Assembly (NCBI GenBank): GCA_964607765.1
Contig: CAZSNT010000101.1
Location: forward strand, 1-37,713
Origin: CAZSNT01 sp964607765
GTDB lineage: Bacteria; Verrucomicrobiota; Lentisphaeria; Oligosphaerales; JABHEG01
Direction of reading: 5' to 3'
Length of the DNA stretch: 37,713 nucleotides
Of the stretch, positions 23,034 to 29,646 are shown piece after piece (position 1 is the stretch's first letter; every line of letters begins with the position of its first letter). A program made the position numbers and the translations under genes. The notes under the pieces are model-generated. The model worked only from the letters and a program-made list of their open reading frames with translations. It ran no database searches and was not told where the DNA came from.

Positions 23034-24314
23034 TCACTCGCGTTCCGTGGTCCGGACCTGCCCGCCCAACGCCTGCATCAGACCGGCAAAGCCTGGGAAT
23101 GTGACACCGGCTGCCTCGGCCGTAGTCACGGTCGTTGTGCCTGGGCAGTTCAGGCCGGCCAAGGCGAGCGACATGACGACGCGGTGATCGTGATGCCCGT
23201 CTACGAGAGCGCCGGTCAGGGCGCTCTCGCGCACCACCAGACCGTCAGGAAGCTCGTCAATGTCTGCGCCCATCTTGCGGAGCTCGCTGCACATAACCGC
23301 GATCCGATCCGTCTCTTTGATCCGGGCGTGGGCCACGTTGCGCAGACGCGTCTCACCGGCGGCAAAGCACCCCAGGACGGCCATGGCAGGGAGGGCGTCA
23401 GGCGTCTCGTTCATATCGAGTTCCACGCCGGTCAGACCACGCCCTCGCACGGTGATGCGCTGCTCCTCGATCCGCACGTCCGCCCCCATGGCATTCAGGT
23501 AATCCACCACTGCCTTGTCCGCTTGCGGATCGGCCATGTCCAGACCGATACTCGTCACACAGTTGGCCGCCAGCGCTCCAGCCGCCAGAAAGAACGTTGC
23601 CGAGGAGAAATCAGCCGGGATGCGCCGTCGGAACGGCTGGTAGCACTGTCCTCCCGGCACGCGGAACCGGCGCATCTGGTCATGTTCCAGCGCCACGCCC
23701 TGCCGCTCGAGCCAATCCAGGGTCATCTGAACGTAGGGCTTTTCGTTCAGCAACGGCACGTCTATCACACTTTCCCCTGCAGCCAACGGGCTACACAGCA
23801 GCAGGCTGGTCACGTACTGGCTGGTGGGCGCCTCGATCTCGGTGTGTCCGCCGGACAGTGTACCACTCACACGGAAAGGGGCGCAGCCGTTGCCCCGTTC
23901 ACACGTCACGCGCGCGCCCAGATCGTGCAGAGACTGTGCCAACGGCCCGGCGGGGCGTCGTTGGATCTGTTCGTCACCGGTCAGGACGATCTCACCCTCG
24001 CGCAGCAACGCGGCCAGGCCCATGGCGACACGCAGCGTGGTGCCCGAATTGCCCACGTCTATCCGCGGCCGCTGCACACGCATGCGTCCTGCGGTGCCTG
24101 CCACGCGCCACAGCGAGGGGCGTACGTCGGCCTGGGCACCCAGCGCGGACACGGCGTGCACAGCCGACACGGTGTCCGCCGAAACCAACGGCTCCTCGAT
24201 GACGCTCTCCCCGGAGGCCATGGCCGCAATCGCAACGGCTCGGATTGTGTGTGATTTGGATCCGGGAATGACCGCGTCACCGGACAACGTGGAACGTTCG
24301 CAAACAAAAAACAT
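23034..24314 (-). CDS. aroA: 3-phosphoshikimate 1-carboxyvinyltransferase (EPSP synthase)
   Basis: A cytosolic enzyme of 426 aa that joins shikimate-3-phosphate and PEP in the shikimate pathway. Motifs: IPGSKSHTIRAVAIA at 16-30 (substrate lysine and arginine), DVGNSGTTLRVAMGLAAL, QIQRRPAGPL, PTSQYVTSLLLCSPLA, IPADFSSATFFLAAGAL, DMNETPDALPAMAVLGCFAAGET with the catalytic Asp region, ARIKETDRIAVM, and DHHDHRVVMSLALAGL-like DHR near the C-terminus. All expected catalytic residues are visible, unlike the AroC homologue at 14.6 kb. The start at 24314 puts the first residues just before the fold, with AGAGG four bases upstream. An upstream in-frame ATG at 24395 would add 27 unlikely residues and overlap the GH10-like stop by 4 bp. 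Confidence 0.95.
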   Translation of the reverse strand: MFFVCERSTLSGDAVIPGSKSHTIRAVAIAAMASGESVIEEPLVSADTVSAVHAVSALGAQADVRPSLWRVAGTAGRMRVQRPRIDVGNSGTTLRVAMGLAALLREGEIVLTGDEQIQRRPAGPLAQSLHDLGARVTCERGNGCAPFRVSGTLSGGHTEIEAPTSQYVTSLLLCSPLAAGESVIDVPLLNEKPYVQMTLDWLERQGVALEHDQMRRFRVPGGQCYQPFRRRIPADFSSATFFLAAGALAANCVTSIGLDMADPQADKAVVDYLNAMGADVRIEEQRITVRGRGLTGVELDMNETPDALPAMAVLGCFAAGETRLRNVAHARIKETDRIAVMCSELRKMGADIDELPDGLVVRESALTGALVDGHHDHRVVMSLALAGLNCPGTTTVTTAEAAGVTFPGFAGLMQALGGQVRTTERE

Positions 24315-24391
24315 GCTGCCTCTGTCTCCGCAAGACGGGGTGTCTGAATCTGATGGCGCGGCACACCTCGAGCACGGCCGAAGCGGTCGCG

Positions 24392-26248
24392 TCACTCGGG
24401 GAGTTGGACTGTTACCTCAGCCCGTTGGCTGTCGTCCAGGATGATCTTCTGCTTCACGCGTTCGCCGTCATGATCGACGAGGATCTCATACTGGCCCAGG
24501 AACGCCTGCGTGGTCACCGAACCGTCCGCGGCCGTCTTCGCCGTCACATCGGTGTGCCAGTCTTCCAGAAGCAGCTTCTCGAGAGTCTTGCCCGCAGGCT
24601 TGATCGCGAAATTGTGCTCGCGGTACAGCGCCGCTTTCCGCAACCCCATGAGCGGTTCCCAGATCCCTTCCAGGTAGACACCAGTGACTGCCGGATGTGA
24701 GAAGAACAGGATCAGCAGGTCACGGAGCCGTTCAGCCTGGATCGACTCCGACGGAGCTTCGATAGAGAACGACGTAATGACGATGGGCAACCCCATTTGG
24801 GCCGAGATGCGGTCCAGGCGTCGCTCCAGTTCCTGCGGCGCCAGGTAGGGGCGACGCATTCTGGCCTCCAAGGCGACGATGTCGAGCCGCGCCCCCTGTT
24901 CCCGGAGCCAACCGGCCAGGGCCACGAAGTCGGTCATGTGCTCGGTGGACACCACAGTCAGGGACTTGTCGTCGCTCAGGGCGAGGACGGCTCCCGGATC
25001 ATGCTTCTCCGCCAGCCGGAACGCATCCACCATGCTTGCCTCGCCCACCACATCGTAGATTTCCTCATACGTCAGGGGCGCGTGGACAACATCCCACTGA
25101 GCTACCCGCCCGAGCAGCCCTTGCACCGTCGCCTGTGTGTAGCCACGCAGCGCCTCGGCAAGCTGGTCGGCAGGCATCTGCCGGCAGGCAGGCGGGGCAA
25201 AACGGAAGGCCGGGCAATACAGGGCATGCCCACGGACCAGGAAGCCACGATCAACCAACGCAGGCAGCAGAGACTCCGCTGCCGCCTTGCCCCACATGCT
25301 GTTGACACGCCAGACCAGGGCCTCGCGTAGCGAGATCGCACTGAACAGCCGCGAATCCAAAACCTTGCTGCGGTACTTCGCAAGTTCGGCGTCGCGTTCG
25401 CCGAGCCTCTTCTTAAGGTCGCGGAACTCCTCGCCGGCCAGTAGTGTCGACTCCAGCAAGGGAGCGGGGGCCTCGATGCCGAACAGGAAGGGACGCGTCT
25501 GCTGCTTGATCGTAACAGCCGCCTGCGCAACCGGCTCCTCGCCCTTGCGGACACGAACGGTGAGCTCGCCGGTGCGTATCTTCAGCAGCCTCTTGACCGC
25601 ACGGTCACGCCACGTGCTGTCGTGGAAATCACCGCCAAGAACAGGATCGACCGTGGTGGGGAGCGTCTCGACCGCAATACGGGAATCGAACGCCCTGATT
25701 GAGATGTTGCGGAAGGCGATCGAGCCGGCCTTCTCGGCAAGGTGAAACGTGAGAGACCCTTCTTTGGCCGCCAGCGGGGCGTGGTTGCGCAGCGCCATGG
25801 CGCACTTATGCCACTCACCGGCGGGCTCGGTGACGCGGGCGGACAGGAACTTGTCCCACGGCGCGGAGTCCTGCTGCCAGTAGCAGTTGAATGCGAACCC
25901 CGGCGTCATCTTGTACTCGAAAGTGATGTACAGCGTCTCGCCGGCACGCACACGCGTGTCAGGAGCTTGCCGCAACTCAATCGTCCAGGGCCGCGGCGAC
26001 GGCTGGGACACGTCGACCTGGAGGCTGGGCGTCTTCGCGTCGCCTTCAGGGGGTTTCAGGGCGAACTTGCCGACGTTCGAGGGAGCGCGGGTGACCCAGT
26101 GCAGCGGCCGGGCAGGGTCCTGAGTGAAGTCGCCGTTCTCAAGCAGTTCGCGGCCCCGCGGCAATGCGTGTGCCCACGGAGCCAGCGCGACCAGCAGCAC
26201 GCCCAGTGATGGAATCACGCCCAAGCGTCGTCTTGCGGCATTCGTCAT
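24392..26248 (-). CDS. Secreted CBM4/9-GH10-like protein with missing catalytic glutamates
   Basis: About 618 aa with a signal peptide (hydrophobic VIPSLGVLLVALAPWAHA, cut near AHA). Residues ~32-220 look like a CBM4/9-type jelly roll (ELLENGDFTQDPARPLHW ... GSIAFRNISIRAFD). Residues ~265-590 follow a GH10 barrel: FLFGIEAP, VWRVNSMWGKA, LVRGHALYCP, QWDVVHAPL, LDIVALEARM, PIVITSFSIEAP, GVYLEGIWEP. In xylanases the acid/base lies in WDVVNE; here residues 389-390 are HA. The nucleophile lies in ITELD; here the position is S493 (ITSFS). Both catalytic Glu are therefore absent and xylanase activity is unlikely; sugar binding is possible. GTG at 26254 (AAGGGG eight bases upstream) is an alternative start. 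No other polysaccharide gene is adjacent, although the broken DUF4838 gene is elsewhere in the window. Confidence 0.82.
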   Translation of the reverse strand: MTNAARRRLGVIPSLGVLLVALAPWAHALPRGRELLENGDFTQDPARPLHWVTRAPSNVGKFALKPPEGDAKTPSLQVDVSQPSPRPWTIELRQAPDTRVRAGETLYITFEYKMTPGFAFNCYWQQDSAPWDKFLSARVTEPAGEWHKCAMALRNHAPLAAKEGSLTFHLAEKAGSIAFRNISIRAFDSRIAVETLPTTVDPVLGGDFHDSTWRDRAVKRLLKIRTGELTVRVRKGEEPVAQAAVTIKQQTRPFLFGIEAPAPLLESTLLAGEEFRDLKKRLGERDAELAKYRSKVLDSRLFSAISLREALVWRVNSMWGKAAAESLLPALVDRGFLVRGHALYCPAFRFAPPACRQMPADQLAEALRGYTQATVQGLLGRVAQWDVVHAPLTYEEIYDVVGEASMVDAFRLAEKHDPGAVLALSDDKSLTVVSTEHMTDFVALAGWLREQGARLDIVALEARMRRPYLAPQELERRLDRISAQMGLPIVITSFSIEAPSESIQAERLRDLLILFFSHPAVTGVYLEGIWEPLMGLRKAALYREHNFAIKPAGKTLEKLLLEDWHTDVTAKTAADGSVTTQAFLGQYEILVDHDGERVKQKIILDDSQRAEVTVQLPE

Positions 26249-26352
26249 AGTCACGATCCACACCCCTTCGTACTTTCCGGCGCCCTCGTTGCCCGTCAGA
26301 ATCACAGCTCCCTGACTGCGGCTGTGCCGCCCTGCGCGTGCCCGATCTGCGA

Positions 26353-27117
26353 TCAGTTCACCTGAAACACAATGGGTATCTCCAGCTCGCGCGCCTCAAC
26401 ACCATAATCACTGAACGCGGGAAGCCGACCGAGTCGACTCAACGCAAGGGCGACGGAGTCATCCATGGCCGGCATCGCGCTCTTGGCCAACATGGTCGTT
26501 TTCGCCACACGCCCGTCGCGCGTGACTCGAATACTGACTTGCACCGATGGCAGGCCGCTGCCGATCGCGGACCTGTCAGGCTGCGCCCAGAGCGAGTACA
26601 GCCGCGCGCTGACCGCAGCGTAATACTGCCGCATGGCATCTGTCCGGACTTCCCGAGACGACGGCGCAGGGATGCTCACTTTCCGAACGGGGACGCGCTC
26701 GCTCAAACGCGCCGCAATGCTCGCGGCACTCTCAGTCGGCGCGGCAGGGCGAGGACGGGGACGGTCAGCCAACTGCGCATCGCGCCGGATCTCCTCAGGC
26801 GTGCGGCTGCGCCACTCCTTCTTCGGTTTCTTCTTCGGCGGCGCCTCCTTGACCGGAGCCGGGACCTTCCTCACCGCTGTCTTCTGCGGCGGGGGCGCGG
26901 GTTGGCGCTCAGGCTCGCGATCAGGCGCGCGATCAGGCGCGCGGGGTGCGGGCGGCGCAGGCGTGGGCAACGCAACCAGCCGAGCTTTCATCGTCTGCAC
27001 GGTGGGCGGCGTCGGCTGTGCGGCACAACCCGACAGCAACAGGAATGCAATGAGCACACTATGCCCCCCAACCACAGCGCACAGCAGCCACCATTGTCGA
27101 CGCCAATCCGATTTCAT
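26353..27117 (-). CDS. TonB/TolA-like energy transducer
   Basis: A protein of 254 aa. One N-terminal membrane segment (about 10-30, WLLCAVVGGHSVLIAFLLLSGC) is followed by a periplasm-spanning Pro/Lys/Arg-rich region (~50-140, with PAPPAPRAPDRAPDREPE and EAPPKKKPKKE). A TonB C-terminal domain lies at ~165-254 (YYAAVSARLYSLWAQP, VQVSIRVTRDGRVAKTTML, AMDDSVALALSRLGRLPAF). It should transmit proton-motive force from ExbB-ExbD to outer-membrane receptors or act TolA-like. The membrane segment ends in LLLSGC, which also reads as a lipobox. If cleaved there the protein would be a lipoprotein, so the anchoring mode is uncertain. It follows exbD on the same strand. The ATG at 27117 is chosen because it begins just before the membrane segment; Shine-Dalgarno support is weak. 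Confidence 0.85.
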   Translation of the reverse strand: MKSDWRRQWWLLCAVVGGHSVLIAFLLLSGCAAQPTPPTVQTMKARLVALPTPAPPAPRAPDRAPDREPERQPAPPPQKTAVRKVPAPVKEAPPKKKPKKEWRSRTPEEIRRDAQLADRPRPRPAAPTESAASIAARLSERVPVRKVSIPAPSSREVRTDAMRQYYAAVSARLYSLWAQPDRSAIGSGLPSVQVSIRVTRDGRVAKTTMLAKSAMPAMDDSVALALSRLGRLPAFSDYGVEARELEIPIVFQVN

Positions 27118-27230
27118 GAAGCAGACTTTCGCTCCACCCCCTCCTGCAGCCACGACTGATATACAATGACACGACTCACCAGCCATGTCCACCGCCGGCA
27201 GCAGTCGGGCCGGTCTCGCGGGGCACGCTG

Positions 27231-27638
27231 TCACTCCTCTGGTTGAGTGACGAGCGAAACATCCTCGATGTTGGCGGCGCGCACCGCCTTCATCACCTCG
27301 ATCACCTCGCGGTAGCGTCTATCGCCATCCGCTCTGATCAGGACGGTCAACCCGGGACGCTGGCCGTAGAGGAACAGCAACCGCTGGGTCAGCTCATCCC
27401 GTGCGACGATCTCCTTTTTCAGCAGGATCCGGCCCTGGGCGTCCAGATTGATCATCACACTGCGGTCCTCGTCAATCGGCTCGGCAGTGAACTCGGGGGG
27501 CGACACGTCGATCTCGTATTCCAACACGGGTGCGGTTATCATGAACACGATCAGGAGCAGGAAGGTGAGGTCCATCAACGGCGTCACGTTGATGTCGGTC
27601 ACGGTCTGGAGTGTGGTTTCAAAACGTCGTCGCGACAT
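27231..27638 (-). CDS. exbD: ExbD/TolR-type biopolymer transport protein
   Basis: An inner-membrane protein of 135 aa. INVTPLMDLTFLLLIVFMITAPVL (about 16-39) is the single transmembrane helix; the Asp in PLMDLTF is the conserved proton-pathway residue. The periplasmic domain has the family's usual pattern (VMINLDAQGRILLKKEIVARDEL ... VLIRADGDRRYREVIEVMKAVRAANIEDVSLVTQ). It forms the motor with the ExbB/TolQ protein encoded upstream. The gap to that gene (185 bp) is unusually long for this pair and is filled by a hairpin repeat array. The gap to tonB is 113 bp. Confidence 0.92.
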   Translation of the reverse strand: MSRRRFETTLQTVTDINVTPLMDLTFLLLIVFMITAPVLEYEIDVSPPEFTAEPIDEDRSVMINLDAQGRILLKKEIVARDELTQRLLFLYGQRPGLTVLIRADGDRRYREVIEVMKAVRAANIEDVSLVTQPEE

Positions 27639-27669
27639 GGATCACGGGATTCCCCATCGGGGGAGTGTT

Positions 27670-27784
27670 CAGTGTTGCCTGCTGTCCAGCAGGATTCGGT
27701 GTTGCCTGCCGTCCGGCAGGATTCGGTGTTGCCTGCTGTCCAGCAGGATTCAGTGTTGCCTGCCGTCCGGCAGGATTCGGTGTT
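27670..27784 (-). repeat. Four 27-bp hairpin repeats in the exbB-exbD intergenic transcript
   Basis: Full units lie at 27670-27696, 27697-27723, 27724-27750 and 27751-27777, with a 7-bp partial unit after. Each contains an inverted repeat, alternately CCTGCTGTCCAGCAGG and CCTGCCGTCCGGCAGG. The alternating T/A and C/G change keeps the innermost pair intact, which is compensatory covariation. In the minus-strand RNA each unit is a 6-bp stem closing the loop GGAC. There are no spacers between units. Confidence 0.85.
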
Positions 27785-27823
27785 CAGCCTGGATCGGCGC
27801 CCATCAGCCTTCTCTCCGCCCGG

Positions 27824-28543
27824 TCAGTCGGCGTCCAGTTTCAGGAATGCGACGAAATCCTCAACGAGGTTGTCCATTTCGACGGTCGTCTGTCGGATCG
27901 CGTTGGTGATGAGGTTATAGCCTACTACGGAAGGAATTGCAACAAGCAGGCCGACCACCGTCGTCAGCAGCGCCCCGCTCACGCCCGGCGCGATGGCGCT
28001 GATGTCCGGCCTGCCCTTCTGCGCCATACCGCAGAATGCCATCATCACCCCCCAGACCGTTCCGAGCAAGCCAAGGAACGGGCTGACGGTCACGGTTGTG
28101 GCCAGCGGCCCGAGCCGGGCCTCCAGTGCCAATATCTCGGATGCAACGGCGCGCTCCAGCGCGCTGCGGACCTTGTCGATTTCGGAAGCGGTCAGCGGCC
28201 TCGGCAGGCTGCCGCGAGTGCAGCAATCTCGGAACGTCGCGGGATCCGACTGCAGCACACCCCGTACGTCGGCAAGCCCCTCCTCGAACACACGCGCCAG
28301 CGGGCCGCGATGACGCTCTGCATCCACAATGCAGGTCAACAGCGACGCCGCACGGTCCAGCGCAGCGCGGAACGACCTGCTGCTGCGTCTGGCCCTGGAG
28401 ATCGTCAGGCCCTTGTCCACCATGGTGGTCCACGCGTAGATCGACAACATCACGAGAATCGCGACGATCAGGCGCGCAAACCCGTCGCTCTGCTCGAAGG
28501 CGTAGGTAACACTGGCTAGGGGAAAAGCCGCAAAGGCAGGCAT
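27824..28543 (-). CDS. exbB: ExbB/TolQ-type proton channel (MotA/TolQ/ExbB family)
   Basis: An inner-membrane protein of 239 aa. The first helix is at about 22-40 (LIVAILVMLSIYAWTTM), a cytoplasmic domain follows, and two C-terminal helices carry the signature (TVSPFLGLLGTVWGVMMAFCGM and IAPGVSGALLTTVVGLLVAIPSVVGYNLI). The Thr and Gly-rich motifs of the proton channel are present. The ATG at 28543 has GGAG ten bases upstream; a GTG at 28579 would lie within the predicted -10 box, which favours the shorter form. It is the first gene of exbB-exbD-tonB. Confidence 0.9.
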   Translation of the reverse strand: MPAFAAFPLASVTYAFEQSDGFARLIVAILVMLSIYAWTTMVDKGLTISRARRSSRSFRAALDRAASLLTCIVDAERHRGPLARVFEEGLADVRGVLQSDPATFRDCCTRGSLPRPLTASEIDKVRSALERAVASEILALEARLGPLATTVTVSPFLGLLGTVWGVMMAFCGMAQKGRPDISAIAPGVSGALLTTVVGLLVAIPSVVGYNLITNAIRQTTVEMDNLVEDFVAFLKLDAD

Positions 28544-28577
28544 GTAACAACAACTCCACTCGGTAAAGGTCTCAATC

Positions 28578-28605
28578 ACTATACCGATTCAACCGCATCG
28601 CGCAA
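28578..28605 (-). promoter_or_regulatory. Candidate sigma70 promoter for exbB-exbD-tonB
   Basis: On the minus strand TTGCGC (28600-28605), a 16-bp spacer and TATAGT (28578-28583) form a plausible promoter. Transcription would begin near 28571, about 28 nt before the ATG at 28543. Confidence 0.4.
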
Positions 28606-28639
28606 CGGCCGATGAGCAGTGAAGACTGACGAGTGCAAC

Positions 28640-28793
28640 GGAAGACGGAAGATGGAAGACGGAAGATGGAAGACGGAAGACGAATGACAGAAGATGGAAG
28701 ACGGAAGATGGAAGACGGAAGACGAATGACGGAAGATGGAAGACGAATGACGGAAGATGGAAGACGGAAGATGGAAGATGGAAGACGAATGAC
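28640..28793. repeat. 22-unit heptamer tandem array (GGAAGAY / GAATGAC)
   Basis: In steps of seven the array reads GGAAGAC and GGAAGAT in near alternation, with GAATGAC inserted at 28682, 28724, 28745 and 28787 and one AGAAGAT. It separates the rsmA stop from the exbB promoter. All six frames stay open through it, which creates spurious low-complexity reading frames. It is purine-rich on the plus strand (polypyrimidine on the minus strand), so unusual DNA structure is possible. Confidence 0.92.
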
Positions 28794-28811
28794 GGGGAGC
28801 CGGGTGTGCAC

Positions 28812-29642
28812 TCAGTCGCACCCGTCGAGCAGCAACTGCCCCAGCGCTCGGAACTGACCTGTGCCAAGCTGCTCGGCCCGGCAATCGACGCTCAGATCGA
28901 GAGTATCGAATGCATGGCGGACGCGAGCTTGACCAAACTCGGAGCCGAGCAGCTTCATCAGCCTTTTGCGGCGCTGAGAAAAGCCGACACGCGCGACCCT
29001 CTCTGCCGCCTGCCGCTCCCCCGCACTGCCCCGATCGGCTCGGAGCCTCAGGCGAGTGAACGCGGAAGCGATGTCCGGGGGCGGGAAGAAGACTTCTGGC
29101 GGTATCTTGCGCAGGAGCGCAATTTCAAAGGTGAGCTGCAGGCACACCGTGAGCGGCCCGAAGGTCTTGGTCCCAGGCCCGGAAGTGAGCCGATCCACGA
29201 CCTCTTTCTGAAGCAGAACGTACATCTCGGAAGGAGCGTTGCGCAGATGCGCAAACGCGACCAGAAGCGGCGAACTGCACGCATAGGGCAGGTTGGCAAT
29301 GCAGCGGAACGGCTCGTGCCCCATCAGTTCGGTGTAGTCAATGCGGCACGCGTCCCCTTCGATGAGGCGGAACTGCGCGGGATCAGGGAAACGGCAGCGC
29401 AGAAACTCGGTGAGTCGGCGATCGTATTCGACGGCGGTAACCCTGCAGCCCGCCTCCAGCAGACGTTCAGTCAACACGCCGGTGCCGGGGCCTATCTCCA
29501 GGATCCTCTCCCCGTTGATCGGCGCAGCCTGGCGCACCATCGCGTCGAGCAGCTGCTCGTCTATGAGGAAGTTCTGTCCGAGCTTCTCGCTGGGGCGCAC
29601 ACCCAGGTCGGCCAACAGCGCTATGAGTTCGGTTCGCGTCAT
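28812..29642 (-). CDS. rsmA: 16S rRNA dimethyladenosine transferase (RsmA/KsgA)
   Basis: A protein of 276 aa that N6-dimethylates the two adjacent adenosines in the 3'-terminal hairpin of 16S rRNA, using S-adenosylmethionine. Motifs: KLGQNFLID (N-terminal family block), ILEIGPGTGVLTERLL (SAM loop), VEYDRRL (acidic ribose contact), EGDACRID, NLPYACSSPLL (catalytic NLPY) and FFPPPDIASAFTRL. The C-terminal helical part (FSQRRKRLMKLLG) is complete. The start at 29642 is 4 bp after the stop of the radical SAM gene, with no Shine-Dalgarno of its own, so translation is probably coupled. Confidence 0.95.
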   Translation of the reverse strand: MTRTELIALLADLGVRPSEKLGQNFLIDEQLLDAMVRQAAPINGERILEIGPGTGVLTERLLEAGCRVTAVEYDRRLTEFLRCRFPDPAQFRLIEGDACRIDYTELMGHEPFRCIANLPYACSSPLLVAFAHLRNAPSEMYVLLQKEVVDRLTSGPGTKTFGPLTVCLQLTFEIALLRKIPPEVFFPPPDIASAFTRLRLRADRGSAGERQAAERVARVGFSQRRKRLMKLLGSEFGQARVRHAFDTLDLSVDCRAEQLGTGQFRALGQLLLDGCD

Positions 29643-29646
29643 GGGC

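Noticed and set aside
27670..27784. Possible CRISPR array (27-bp palindromic repeats)
   Set aside because: Units are directly adjacent with no variable spacers, and no cas gene is present.
27611..28519. Plus-strand frame starting in the hairpin array and running over exbB
   Set aside because: It is antisense to a clear ExbB/TolQ protein, and its N-terminus is only translated repeat.
28572..28884. Reading frames across the heptamer array (FRLPSS-type repeats)
   Set aside because: A repeat whose length is not a multiple of three with no stops opens all frames; no start context, no known protein family, and overlap with rsmA and the exbB promoter.
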